DNA from: Ampullaceana balthica | Taxonomy: Eukaryota > Mollusca > Gastropoda > Lymnaeidae | Assembly (NCBI GenBank): GCA_944989445.1 | Contig: CALYLW010001025.1 | Location: 124,001 to 188,000 of the forward strand | Length of the DNA: 64,000 nucleotides | Direction of reading: 5' to 3' | Shown here: piece by piece, positions 51,561 to 62,480 of the stretch | How the letters are laid out: every line of letters starts with the position of its first letter | Numbering within the stretch: the first letter of the stretch is position 1 | Position numbers and translations under genes: made by a program | The notes under the pieces: model-generated | Databases searched by the model: none | What the model was told of the DNA's origin: nothing | Seen by the model: the letters and a program-made list of their open reading frames with translations, nothing else

Positions 51561-52107
51561 TTAAAAGCCTGATTGCAGTCTAACCCCCATTACTTTATTT
51601 ATGTTCGACGCAAGCCCACTAACATATTAGTTATACAATTGTTATCATGGAAAGCAATAAATATGACTCGATAAAAGCTGGAACATTTGGTTACACTTTT
51701 ACCGCACAAAAAATTGTTTCCTTGTGTGCGTATGGCTTTGTACGGCAGTGTTAAATGGCTGAGTTATTGTAAACATACAATTCAACACTAAAGGAAATGA
51801 CGTCATTTCTGAATATAAATGTGCATAAAAGTACACTAAATCAATAGTAAACTTAAATCAATAAATTTTGTTTGTCTTTCGTGTCCATGCGTTTAATTTA
51901 ATAATTGATTCAAACAATCCTTTCACCCGTCGCCTAGACTCTAGACTATAGACCGTATAGTGATCACGTCAACTTAGCATTGGGCGTTCTAATGAGGACC
52001 AAGGGGTGTAACTAAGAGGAAACAACCTTCGATGGCAAATCTTCTTTTGGTTTTCAAAGTAAGAACACCTTTGCATTACTCACGTGATTGCGAAATTCAT
52101 TCGCACA
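51561..52107. other. Intergenic, upstream of the FReD gene
   Basis: No repeat or gene recognised. It precedes the TATA box of the gene at 52294. Confidence 0.4.
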
Positions 52108-52114
52108 TATAAAA
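52108..52114 (+). promoter_or_regulatory. TATA box of the PAN/EGF/FReD gene
   Basis: TATAAAA about 185-205 bp before the candidate start codons, followed at the usual distance by a CAGTG initiator-like sequence. The paralogue has TATATAAAG near 60131. Confidence 0.5.
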
Positions 52115-52293
52115 TTTAGTGACAGTGTTTTTTGTGGTATTTACACACTGCAATCAGACTGATGGTGTAGAGAAGATTTAATTCACTGTGTTATTTGAAG
52201 AATCGTATTATAACAAATACCATCAGCATCTCATTCAAACATATTTTCAGTTTAGAATTTTGGTCGTAAAATTTAACACAATTTAATAAGAAA

Positions 52294-53397
52294 ATGTCTG
52301 TAAATTTTTTTACAATGTTTAATCGTTCACATGTGATATGGTGTTCAGTTTTCCTGTATAATTTTGCTTTCGGATCAATGTTTATCAAATGGAGTTTATC
52401 CAACATGTCGGATAGACTAGACCAGGGTTGTTTGAAGTATGTTGGAGTTATGTCCCATGATATCTTGGATTGTGCCAGAGAATGTCTACTCGAGGATAAG
52501 TGTCAAGGTTTTTGTATGGACGACGACCTCAAATGTTACATCCATTTTCACTGTAAGCTACTGGCTGATTCGTCAGATGGGGTGTCCTACTTTCAGAGGT
52601 TAGCGATACCAGAAGATTGCCTGAACGCTGGAACCTGGAGACCTGAATCTCAAACCTGCAAGTGTTCTGGTGGAGCAGTTGGTCTCCGCTGTGAGAGATT
52701 CACCGAAAGCTGCAAAGAACTCTATCAAATGGGCTACCCACCGGGCATAAGACAACCTTACATCATACAACCACCGGGTCTGAATCCATTTTTTACGCAG
52801 TGTGCTAACTTTGGACGCGAATTCAGAACCGCTGTTTTCTATCACTCAGCAACAGGTCTGCTAAGTTTCAACCGTTCTTTCACCGATTACGTCAGCGGGT
52901 TTTATTACAAAACCAGCGAATTTTGGATCGGATTGGAAAATATGTACATACTTAATACATTAGGAGGGCTTTCACGGCTCAGTCTTGTCATCATGCTGAA
53001 TGGATTCAGTTTATTCCATTACCAGTATAGGGGAGTGGTGATCGGTAATTCAAGCAGCAATTATACTTTCAACTATTCCAACGTGATGTATAAAGGACCC
53101 ATTATAAACGAGCCGACCATCTCAAATTGCCTCCTCGAAAGCGGACGACCCACACCATTTTCAGCCCACGACGCGGACAACGATGCCGAGCAGACGGAAA
53201 ACTGCGCTAAAAACTCGGGGGCTGGTTGGTGGTTCTCGACATGTGACCCTGACCCAGTCTGCAATCCTTTGGGTGTTCCAATCACGCCGGGGACAGTGAA
53301 CATAACACGAGAACACATGATGTTCAGAGGTCTGGACTTGAAAACTTTGGCCAACCAATTTCAGTACGTCAGAATGTACCTATTCGAACCTGTTTAA
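52294..53397 (+). CDS. Secreted PAN-like / EGF-like / fibrinogen-related (FReD) protein, intronless
   Basis: 367 codons in one exon. A start at 52315 (MFNRSHVIWCSVFLYNF) is favoured over 52294, because the paralogue aligns from that Met and the segment forms a signal peptide. Residues 46-87 form a Cys-rich PAN/apple-like domain (GCLKYVGVMSHD, CARECLLEDKC, CYIHFHC). Residues 109-133 are a short EGF-like module (C109, C122, C124, C133). From Cys 140 to the end is a fibrinogen-related domain of normal length: EFWIGLENMY, the calcium-loop-like DADND (293-297), NCA and GWWFSTC, and a YVRMYLFEP end. FReD proteins are usually secreted lectin-like recognition molecules, and in snails are linked to immunity; that role is inferred. 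The lack of introns is unusual for such a mosaic and could mean retroposition, though no poly-A or duplication was seen. Confidence 0.85.
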   Translation: MSVNFFTMFNRSHVIWCSVFLYNFAFGSMFIKWSLSNMSDRLDQGCLKYVGVMSHDILDCARECLLEDKCQGFCMDDDLKCYIHFHCKLLADSSDGVSYFQRLAIPEDCLNAGTWRPESQTCKCSGGAVGLRCERFTESCKELYQMGYPPGIRQPYIIQPPGLNPFFTQCANFGREFRTAVFYHSATGLLSFNRSFTDYVSGFYYKTSEFWIGLENMYILNTLGGLSRLSLVIMLNGFSLFHYQYRGVVIGNSSSNYTFNYSNVMYKGPIINEPTISNCLLESGRPTPFSAHDADNDAEQTENCAKNSGAGWWFSTCDPDPVCNPLGVPITPGTVNITREHMMFRGLDLKTLANQFQYVRMYLFEPV

Positions 53398-53534
53398 TTA
53401 ACTGTAGATTTAAATACATGCAACCTTCAGGATAACTTTTTGTTGTATGCAGTTTGTTATTGTTGTGTGTTTTTTAAATTTTAATTTTCCGTATCTCATG
53501 TGAATTGATATTTGGTGAGTCAATGCATTTTTAA

Positions 53535-53540
53535 AAATAA
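53535..53540 (+). terminator. Poly(A) signal of the FReD gene
   Basis: AATAAA about 138 bp after the stop codon, just before a hAT-type element that starts at 53545. Confidence 0.45.
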
Positions 53541-53544
53541 ATCT

Positions 53545-54503
53545 TAGGGCTGCCGAAATTAACGATTCATTTCTCGATTAATCGATAACAAATTTTAACG
53601 ATTAAAATTTTTTTAACGATTAATCGACCCACCACTTATAAATGTACTGGAAGACAAAAAGTAAAATATTTAGGCAGATAAATATAAATACATTTCCGGA
53701 AGATTACGCGAACATTTTCGTTTTAAACTATTGACTGACGGGAATGTTTAAAATGTTGATAAAAGTTAGTGTGTCCATTGAGACTCTCAAAAGGCAGCAC
53801 ATGACCGGGACAAACGGCAAGAGATAGTGTGCAGTTCACGATGGTGCCCCAACGACCCAACGACGGGTTAAGGGATAGTTCAATTTCAAGTCCATTGAGA
53901 GAAATCGTTTGCCTACCATGCAATGTTCCCTCTAAGTAGTCTAAGTCTAGGCTTCGATGGTCCGTGTCCAAAGTTTTAAAAAAACAACTCGTGTGCAAAT
54001 TTGCACAACGTCCATTTTTTGTGCAAAATTTTACAAAATTTGCTGCGCGGTGATTCTAAATTCCTGCGTGGCTTCGGTCAAATATCTGCGCAGTCGCGCT
54101 GCTTTCGGGTTGCTACAATGGTTCTAACACTTCGTTTATATATCACCCGCAAACCAAACATCCACTACAGTATCAGAAACTTCAGCTGAGACAATCTAAA
54201 GCTATGTAAACTATTGTTCAGCTCGGCTGGTTATATTGTCAATAAGACCAGCTCATCACTTGAACCAAGTAATGTCAATACACTTGTCTGTTTGCGCTGT
54301 TGGTTAAAAGATGTCATATAAAGAAGACATTCCAGTGTTATATCGATTTTCAACAAGTACGTTTAATAAATTTTAATAAATTAATAAATTACTTATGACA
54401 CCCTAAATTTCATTTTTTTTACTTTAATCGAAATTAACGATTAATTAATCGTTAATTTTTCTAAAGTTAACTATTAAATTTAAATTAATCGTTAACAGCC
54501 CTA
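53545..54503. mobile_element. hAT-type element (TAGGGCTGC family), 959 bp
   Basis: Left TAGGGCTGCCGAAATTAACG and right TCGTTAACAGCCCTA. The flanks ATAAATCT (53537-53544) and ATAAATTT (54504-54511) are an 8-bp duplication with one change. Same family as 39931-41220. It contains a MITE at 53921 and no transposase, and lies directly behind the FReD gene. Confidence 0.75.
53921..54110. mobile_element. MITE of AATGTTCCCTCTAAG family
   Basis: It starts AATGTTCCCTCTAAGTAGTC and includes GTGCAAATTTGCACAACGTC and TTTGCTGCGCGGTGATTCTA, as in 31193-31374. Nested in the hAT-type element. Confidence 0.65.
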
Positions 54504-54511
54504 ATAAATTT

Positions 54512-55158
54512 ACATAAAATCATTTCAGAATTGTCTTTAATTCTAAAGTTACACACATACACACTTATCTTTTAATATTTTAAATGTTTATTTCCCTTAT
54601 GAGAAAAATCGTTTGATGAAAAGTAATATTTAAAACTGGAAGAGTTCACTCCCAGAAATAATGAAAACATTGTATAAAATCAGTGGTTCCAAGGTTTTGC
54701 TCTTAGGTTTTCCCGGTGCATTTTAATATTTTGCGGTAGACTTTAAAAGTATTTACTCAATTTTGAAAACTAAATATCAGGAATTACAAATGCAAAACTT
54801 AGATTTAATACTTAGAAGACGAAATTTATTTTTTTTTAAAACACAACATTTATAATCAGAATCTTGGGTTGTTGTTGGTTTTTTTTTGTTTTTTTTGTTT
54901 TTTTTTGTTTTTTTTTGTTTGCGTTTTTTCCTGTGTTATGTTCTAATATTTTTAGGAGTGTTATGTTCTAATATTTTTAGGATAAAAAAAGTACTTTTTA
55001 AAATGTTCGTTGATTTATTTTTAACATCAATCTTTGTCAAATAACAAATGAATTTTTAAAAATTAAATTAAAAAATGAATAATTTTCGTAAAATTATGCA
55101 TATCTCATTAGTTTAATTATTGAGCTATCTAAATTGTTTGAGTTGCGTTTCAATCTTG
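54512..55158. other. AT-rich, no gene recognised
   Basis: Contains a (T)8-9G microsatellite at about 54880-54925 and a 27-bp duplication (TGTTATGTTCTAATATTTTT) at about 54933-54981. Confidence 0.45.
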
Positions 55159-55168
55159 TTTATCCATA

Positions 55169-55376
55169 CATAACCCCCTTTCCAGTAAATGACGGACTAT
55201 GGGGCATGTGAAGTAGCGTTCACAAGTTTGATTTAGCCAAAAAAACGAGAAATGGAAAGCAAGGGATAGCACAATGCCCCGGGGGCCTTGCCAGCACCAA
55301 GAATAGAACCCGTGACCGGCCTCTGTCTCGTTTCGGCAGTCCAGTGCGTTACCGCTAGTCCACCGCGGCCGTGTTA
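55169..55376 (-). mobile_element. tRNA-derived SINE with clean target duplication
   Basis: The minus strand starts ACACGGCCGCGGTGGACTAG, with A-box-like GGTGGACTAGCGG and B-box-like ACGGGTTCTATTC, followed by a body with GGCCCCCGGGGCATTGTG. It is flanked by a 10-bp duplication TTTATCCATA (55159-55168, 55377-55386). It is a different SINE from the one at 6140. Confidence 0.75.
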
Positions 55377-55472
55377 TTTATCCATAACTTTTTTTTAACA
55401 CAGGTGATCTTTTCAATTAGGTTTTTGTATTTAGTCGGCATATTTTTTGAGATATGGTCATATCCGCATGGC

Positions 55473-55650
55473 ATGGCCAGCTTTAGGCATAGGCAAACTA
55501 GGCAGCCGCCTAGGGCCTCCGATTAGTCTCATCATTAGTGGGACCTCGCACAAGAATCTTTCCATATTTATTATTTATTTTTCTATTACATTTAGGGCCA
55601 CCAAATTCACTTCGCCTAGGCCCTAGGGCCTCCAATTCCCTTAGCGCAGA
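55473..55650 (-). mobile_element. hAT-type MITE, inverted copy of the 16138 family
   Basis: CATGGCCAGCTTTAGGCAT, GGGCCACCAAATTCACTTCG and CCTAGGGCCTCCAATTCCC are the complements of blocks in 16138-16449. Its distal terminus is decayed. Unlike that copy, it has no tandem array. Confidence 0.65.
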
Positions 55651-55736
55651 GCACATGGTTTTATGGGCTGGGAATGCAGTAATAAGGCCAGTTCTTACGG
55701 TAAATTAGCAGGGCTTATAATAATGTGAACACGATA

Positions 55737-55935
55737 ATAGGAGTATGGCAACTGGTAATAGGAACAGGTATACGGTAATACGAGTAGGGAATGTTGTAAT
55801 AGGTGTGGGGTGTACGCTAATAGGTGTAGGGAATGTGGTAATAGGAGTTGGATATACTGTAATAGTAATAGGTGTAAGGTTTATGGTATTACCAATAGGG
55901 TATATCGTAATAAAAGTGGGGCAAATGGTAATAAA
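55737..55935. repeat. About 20-bp degenerate minisatellite
   Basis: Imperfect repeats of GGTAATAGGTGTAGGGAATG. Frames on both strands (VIGVGYTVI, PTPITTFP types) come from the repeat. Confidence 0.8.
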
Positions 55936-56504
55936 ACATCTTTTTTTCAATAGTTTTAATACTACAATATGTTTTTCAAAACATACATCTTTGCGTTGTG
56001 CTTTTTGTCTTGCAGGAAAGTTCTAAAAAATTAAAAACATGCCAGATTCTTTCAAGATTAAAAAGACCCAATTGTAATTTTTGAATGAGCATGCAATTTT
56101 AAAAAAATTAATAAAGAGACTCATGTTATTTAAAGAAAGAGATTATAACCAACACGGCCCATTAATAAAGAAAACAATCTTTTCCATCTTTGATGGATGG
56201 TCAGTCAGTTTTTTTATGCTGCAGTTGGTCATGTCTGAGTGTAGGGGTTCTCAAATAATGTATTTGAATCTGGGTGGGGTAGGCGTTCTCTGATCCATAG
56301 TCACGATTGGAGACAAGAATGAAATTGGAAGAGAAAAAAAAAGTATTTATTTGTTACGTGCGCACCCATTTGTAAGCTATTAATTAGGCATTTAACTTTA
56401 TTGAAAATTAAATTAAATACTTCTTCTTCTATTTATTGACGGTCAGCAATTAATACTCAGATCGTTATGGCTCAATTTCTTTTTTCCAACTATTATCAAG
56501 TACC

Positions 56505-57075
56505 CATGAGAGCTGGGTGGACACAGGGGCCATGAGAGCTGGGTGGACACAGGGGCCATGAGAGCTGGGTGGACACAGGAGCTATGAGAGCTGGGTGGAC
56601 ACATGGGCCATGAGAGCTGGGTGGACACAGGGGCCATGAGAGCTGGGTGGACACAGGGGCCATGAGAGCTGGGTGGACACAGGGGCCATGAGAGCTGGGT
56701 GGACACAGGGGCCATGAGAGCTGGGTGGACACAGGGGCCATTAGAGCTGGGTGGACACAGGGGCCATTAGAGCTGGGTGGACACAGGGGCCATGAGAGCT
56801 GGGTGGACACAGGGGCCATGAGAGCTGGGTGGACACAGGGGCCACGAGAGCTGGGTGGACACAGGGGCCATGAGAGCTGGGTGGACACAGGGGCCATGAG
56901 AGCTGGGTGGACACAGGGGCCATTAGAGCTGGGTGGACACAGGGGCCATGAGAGCTGGGCGGACACAGGGGCCATGAGAGCTGGGTGGACACAGGGGCCA
57001 CGAGAGCTGGGTGGACACAGGGGCTATGAGAGCTGGGTGGACACAGGGGCCATGAGAGCTGGGTGGACACTGGGG
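56505..57075. repeat. 26-bp minisatellite, about 22 copies
   Basis: Unit CATGAGAGCTGGGTGGACAC plus AGGGGC, highly uniform. 26 bp moves the frame by two per copy, and no frame has a stop, so long open frames occur on both strands. Confidence 0.95.
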
Positions 57076-57152
57076 CCCCCTTAGAACCCAGGAGGGAGGC
57101 CCAACCCGATGCTGTCTGCTCGCTAGTTGAACGCACTGCCAGCTTGGCCCCA

Positions 57153-58912
57153 GTGCCAAATTGAATGCCATGCCACATTGTATGCCATGCCACATTGAAT
57201 GCAATGCAACATTGGATGCCATGCCCCATCCTCATTGCATGCCATGCCACGTTGGATGCCATGCCACATTGGATGCCATGCCACATTGAATACCATGTCA
57301 CATTGAATGCCATGAAACATTGAGTGTCATGCCACATTGAAAACTGTTGTTGTTCGTCCGTCTTGGTCGACGATGACCACTCTCGTCATGTTTGATGGGC
57401 CGCCACATGTGTCCTCTGGTGGCTTATTAACCCTATTCTGGCACGAAAAAGGTGTCCGCATGTTTGACAAAGAGATGGATGCGGTCCCTTCAGGAGGGTT
57501 TTGATACCGTCCTTTCTGGCTTGACGTTTTAACTTGGCAGACTGTTGTCTATTAGCCTCACAGACAGCTGCGCCATTCCATATCATAGAGCACCACTGGG
57601 CTCGGTTACTGGCTGCTGCTTCCTAGGAGTCATGTCCGATGTCGAAGGGCTTCAGAGCAGTTTTAAGTGCATCCTTGTAGCGCTTACGTGGACCTCCGCG
57701 TGCTCTATGCCCTTCTGTAAGCTCACCATAGAAGAGCCTCTTGGGGAGGCGATGGTCGGGCATGCGCACTAGATGGCCCGCCCAGCGTAGTTGGCCTTGC
57801 ATGAGACTATATTATTTATAATGTGGATGCTGGGGAGTCCTGACCTGGCTAATATTTCGGTGTCTGGAACTTTTTCCTGCCATTTTATATTGAGAATTTT
57901 TCAAAGGCTTTTGGTGTGGAAGTGGTTCAGCAACCTCGCATGGCGTTGGTATACAATCCAAGTTTCACATGCATATAATAAGGTGGGGAGCACTACAGCT
58001 CTGTATACTTTTAGTTTTTTTTTGGATGTTGATTCCCCTTCTGTTCCAGACACTGTCATGCAATCTACCGAATGCTGCGCTGGCCTTTGAGATGCTCGAG
58101 TTCACCTCGTCATCAATATTGGCCTTCTGAGACAGTGTGCTGCCAAGGTAAGTAAAGCGGCTCATGTGTTGATTTTGTTGCCGTTGATGAATATGTTAGG
58201 CTCAGTATAGGATTTGTCTGGGGCCGGCTGGTATAACACTTCTGTCTTCTTTGTGCTGATGGTGAGCCCAAAGTTAGAGCACGCACTGGAAAAGTTATCA
58301 GCACTTAGTTGCAGTTGTGCTTCAGAGCCCGCGTTAAGGGCACAATCATCAGCAAAAAGAAGGTCCAGGATGCTGTCTGTTTTTACCTTTGTCTGAGCTT
58401 TTAGCCTCCTGAGGTTGAACAGACGACCATCAGTGCGATACCTAAAGTCCATGCCTACATTGCTATTCCTGAGGGCCTCTGTAAACATGGATGAGAACAT
58501 GAGGCTGAACAATGTTGGGGCCAGAACACGGCCTTGCTTAACGCCATTTGTAACAGGGAATGGTTTCCACACATTCCCCCACATTGAATACAATGCCACA
58601 TTGAATGCCATGAAATATTGAATGCCATACCACATTGAATGCCATGCCACATTGAATGCCATACCACATTGAATGCCATGCCACATTGAATACCATGCCA
58701 CATTGAATGTCATGCCACATTGAATGTCATGCCACATTGAAGCCACACCACAGTGAATGTCATGCCACATTGAATGCCATGCCACATTAAATACCATGCC
58801 ACATTGAATACCATGAAATATTGAATGCCATACCACATTGGATGCCATACCACATTGGATGCCATACCACAATAAATGCCATGCCGCATTTAATGCTTTG
58901 CCACATTGAATG
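57153..58912. repeat. 17-bp satellite split by a LINE
   Basis: Unit ACATTGAATGCCATGCC fills 57153-57340 (about 11 copies) and 58576-58912 (about 20 copies). The 1.2-kb LINE fragment lies between the halves. Confidence 0.9.
57341..58572 (-). mobile_element. 5'-truncated LINE with RT and C-terminal zinc finger
   Basis: On the minus strand: VTNGVKQGRVLAPTLFS (58550), the catalytic FADD box in LLFADDCALNAGSEAQ (about 58350), [37 protein letters not shown] in another frame after a break near 58163, then HRLPKRLFYGELTEGHRARG, and finally GAAVCEANRQQ with a C2H2 finger CQTCGHLFRARIGLISHQRT near 57400-57470. Stops and frameshifts disable it. It is the same family as 17036-18630. ACATTGA at both borders is the satellite motif, so a target duplication cannot be separated from the array. 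Confidence 0.85.
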
Positions 58913-59261
58913 TCGTCCAAATATTATTAACCACTTTCCTTGTTTATTTACTGCTGCTACTTGAGTACCAATGTATTTTACCCTCAAAAATCACACCCTT
59001 AAGTTACACCACCTCAACCATGAACTCCCAAAAACTACTGAGAACCTCTAATATATTTAAATAATTTCAATGCAATTACATTAAGTAATATACCTATTTA
59101 AAAAACAAACAGCACGATTTACTTCAAAATCTCATCATAATTTATAATTTATAACTTGCTAATTGACCTTTGCCCCCATGAAAACTTGCCGGTTTTGATG
59201 TGTTTTTTTTTGTTGGTTATAATTTATTTTTCTCTTCAAATACATTTGAAGCACACTCACT
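58913..59261. other. AT-rich, no gene recognised
   Basis: Nothing supported in this stretch. Confidence 0.4.
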
Positions 59262-59715
59262 AGCTATAAAGGTGGTAGTGCGGCAGGCGCATTCGGCTAG
59301 TGCACTGAGAAACGTGAGTTCGACTCTCTATGAAGGCAGGTTTCTGCTACCGCGACCTAAGAAGGCCTCTAAGTCCACCCAGATCTGATCTATTATACCG
59401 CGACCTAAGTGGGCCCGTGAGTCCACCCAGATCTGATCTAGCGCGACCTAAGTTGGCTCCTGAGTCCACCCAGATCTGATCTACCATGACCTAAGGTGGC
59501 CCATGAGTCCACCCAGATCTGATCTACAACCCTAAGTGGGCCTCTAAGTCCACTCAGATCTGATCTACCGTGACCTAAGTGGGCTCCTGAGTCCAACCAG
59601 ATCTGATCTACCATGAGCTAAGGGGGCCTATAAATCCACCCAGATCTGATCTACCGTGACCCAAGGGAGCCCCTGAGTCCACCCAGATCTGATGGGTACC
59701 TGACATCAGAATATT
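59262..59715 (+). mobile_element. SINE with tandemly amplified core
   Basis: The head at 59268-59340 is tRNA-like (GGTGGTAGTGCGGCAGGC, B box GAGTTCGACTCTC). Then about eight copies of a 43-44 bp unit with GACCTAAGTGGGC and GAGTCCACCCAGATCTGATC follow. It ends GATGGGTACCTGACATCAG. GAGTCCACCCAG plus GGGTACC also occurs once in the SINE at 1270/6140, so the conserved SINE core has been amplified here. Confidence 0.7.
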
Positions 59716-60130
59716 GATCGTGAAATCTAAATAAACAGAAGATGAAGAAGATGGTTTTAAAAATGAAACAACATTTCACAGTTTTTTTTACTGAAGAATA
59801 AAAGTTAAAAGATACGGCAAGCAAGCGGAGCCATGGACCAATACACAACTTTAAACGTGACCGTTCTTATTTAAACATTGAAATGCTATTATGTTTAATA
59901 TTTTAACTGTGTCAACACGCCTCAAGTTGCATTTTTGAGCTGCTTATTGTTTTGTTGATAAATGATATGTGACCCACACAGTGTATGTGTGAAATGTTAT
60001 AATTTATTCGACTGAAGTCAACGTCATGTTTGGAGCCATGTTGATGGTTGTCTGAAACTGCAATCAGATCTCGTTTAACTCACGCGGGAGTGTTCCAAGT
60101 TAGCTGAGAGAATCATCTTCTGGCGGTGGG
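59716..60130. other. Intergenic, upstream of the FReD pseudogene
   Basis: AT-rich; no repeat or gene recognised. Confidence 0.4.
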
Positions 60131-60139
60131 TATATAAAG
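60131..60139 (+). promoter_or_regulatory. TATA box of the FReD paralogue
   Basis: TATATAAAG with a TCAGTC initiator-like sequence about 30 bp downstream. It suggests that the paralogue was copied as DNA with its own promoter region or acquired one. Confidence 0.45.
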
Positions 60140-60508
60140 TAGAGAGGATAGGCATTCAAGTCAGTCTCTAAAAAGACCACAGCCTTGATTTGATTGTGGA
60201 TAAACTTCAACAGCCGAAATCTGTCCAAAAAAAATAATTCATTATTTAATTCTCAAATAAGTAAAATGATGATTTAAACGTGTGCTTTTACTAACGGACG
60301 TTTACATATTACACGAAATGGGACAACAGGATGACATGACGACAAACACTTGAGAGCAAGAATGTATTTAGTTGCAGTCTATCAAATCTATTGTGTTTAT
60401 TGCACGTCGTTTTATTTCTATGATTATAGGGTTTGATACCATAGGTGTTCAAGATGATACAGAGGATATAAAGGATTCTCAAGAGAAGATCTCTTTAAAG
60501 AATTTAAG

Positions 60509-61959
60509 ATGTTCAACATTTTAAATCTGATCACGATTACATTATACTAATTACACTCTCATTTTACTTTCGGTTCATTGTTTATCAAAGGGAGTTTATC
60601 CAAGAAGTCGGATAGACTAGACCAGGGTTGTTTGAAGTATGTTGGAGTTGTGTCCCATGATATCTTGGATTGTGCCAGAGAATGTCTACTCGAGGATAAG
60701 TGTGAAGGTTTTTGTATGGACGACGACCTCAAATGTTACATACATTTTCACTGTAAGCTACTGGCTGATTTGTCAGATGGGGTGTCCTACTTTCAGAGGT
60801 TAGCGACACCAGAAGATTGCCTGAATGACGGAACCTGGGAACCTGAATCTCAGACCTGCATTTGTTCTGGTGGAGCAGTTGGTCTCCGCTGTGAACGATT
60901 CGCTGAGAGCTGCAAAGAACAGTTTGAAATGGGCTAACAAAGAACTCTATCAAATGGGCCACCAAAGAACTCTATCAAATGGGCTACCAAAGAACTCTAT
61001 CAAATGGGCTACCAAAGAACTCTATCAAATGGGCTACCAAAGAACTCTATCAAATGGGCTACCAAAGAACTCTATCAAATGGGCTACCAAAGAACTCTAT
61101 CAAATCGGCTACCAAAGAATTCTATCAAATGGGCTACCAAAGAACTCTATCAAATGGGCTACCAAAGAACTCTATCAAATGGGCTACCAAAGAACTCTAT
61201 CAAATGGGCTACCAAAGAACTCTATCAAATGGGCTACCAAAGAACTCTATCAAATCGGCTACCAAAGAACTCTATCAAATGGGCTACCAAAGAACTCTAT
61301 CAAATGGGCTACCAAAGAACTCTATCAAATGGGCTACCCACTGGGCACAAGACAACCTTACATCATACAACCATCCGGTCTGGTTCCGTTTTTAGCTTAC
61401 TGCGCCAACATTGTCAATGAATTCAGAACCTATGTTTACTATCCCTCAGCTACAAGCCTGCTAAGTTTCAACCATTCTTTCACCGATTACATCAATGGGT
61501 TCTATAAAAACAATACCGAATTTTGGATCGGATTGGACAATATGTACATACTTAACACAGCAGGCGGGGCTTTCACAAGTTAGTCTTGAAATCTTAATAA
61601 ATAAACTCGATTATGTCAATTACAAATTCTTTGGATTTAAAATCGGAAATTCAAGAAACAATTATACTTTCAACTATTCCAAGGTGCAATATAATGATGC
61701 TATAATAAAGAACTCAACAGTCTCAAATTGTCTCCTCGAAAGCGGACTGCCCACGCCATTTTCAGCCTACGATGCCGAGCAGACGGAAAACTGCGCTAAA
61801 AACCCGGGGGCTGGTTGGTGGTTCTCGACATGTGACCCTGACCCAGTATGCAATCCTTTGGGTGTTCCAATCACGCCGGGGACAGTGAACATAACACGAG
61901 AACACATGATGTTCAGAGGTCTGGGCTTGAAAACTTTGGCCAACCACGAGAACACATGA
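60509..61959 (+). pseudogene. Broken paralogue of the PAN/EGF/FReD gene
   Basis: It aligns to 52294-53397 along most of its length. Disruptions: a stop in the signal peptide (TAA at 60548-60550), a second stop after the EGF module (60935-60937), about 16 copies of a 25-bp unit in the KELYQMGY region, a frameshift near 61565 in AGGAFTS, and loss of the calcium-loop residues (AYDAEQTENC against AHDADNDAEQTENC). The C-terminus is replaced from 61945 by a second copy of CGAGAACACATGATGTT. The PAN-like and EGF parts (60578-60937) remain open and would give a 119-residue fragment if translated from Met 60578, without a signal peptide. Many substitutions keep the Cys pattern, so it probably worked before it broke. 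Confidence 0.85.
60939..61335. repeat. 25-bp tandem repeat inside the FReD pseudogene, about 16 copies
   Basis: Unit AAAGAACTCTATCAAATGGG plus CTACC, which is single copy in the intact gene (KELYQMGYP). 25 is one more than a multiple of three, so the frame rotates and all three frames read through as KELYQMGYQRTLSNGLPKNS plus IKWAT. Confidence 0.95.
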
Positions 61960-61969
61960 TGTTTTTAAG

Positions 61970-62480
61970 TGTTTCCTTAGTTTCTCTGTGAGTTGCCTCT
62001 GTTAAGTATTCCCTTAGTTTCTCTGTGAGTTGCCTCTTTTAAGTATTTCCTTAGTTTGTCTGTGAGTTGCCTCTGTTAATTATTTCCTTAGTTTCTCTGT
62101 GAGTTGCCTCTGTTAACCATTTTTAGCACTATACGTTTGTAAATAAATTCAGCCATCTTTGACATTACTTAGAAAATAAAAAGATTTCATTGTGACTAGC
62201 AAAGTTAGTGCACCTTTTCGTGTGTTGAGATTTTTGTCTGCCTCTTTCATTTTTTCCATAGTTTTAGAAATAACCTCAAAATGGCGCCGCCATAGTTTAT
62301 TCACTATTATATCATGAAGTCTGTTTAATGCCTTGCTTATAGAAGCAATAAGAATTCCAAACGGTGTATATACATGGAAAAGAATGTGTCACAGCGTTCT
62401 AGTGTATAAAAATAGACATTTCGTTTCAGTTGTATTATCATGTAAACATATTAGGTTTAATGAACCTGTTTGAGCAAGAT
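61970..62480 (+). repeat. Dispersed repeat A, copy 2 (with 37-bp array)
   Basis: Same sequence family as 29735-30190. Its first segment TTAGTTTCTCTGTGAGTTGC is repeated four times with a 37-bp period (61977, 62014, 62051, 62088), where the other copy has one. Confidence 0.7.

Noticed and set aside
56443..57337. Pro/Ser-rich frames (MAPVSTQLSWPLCPPSS) and Gly/Trp-rich frames on the other strand
   Set aside because: The 26-bp unit has no stop in any frame; the pattern is the repeat itself.
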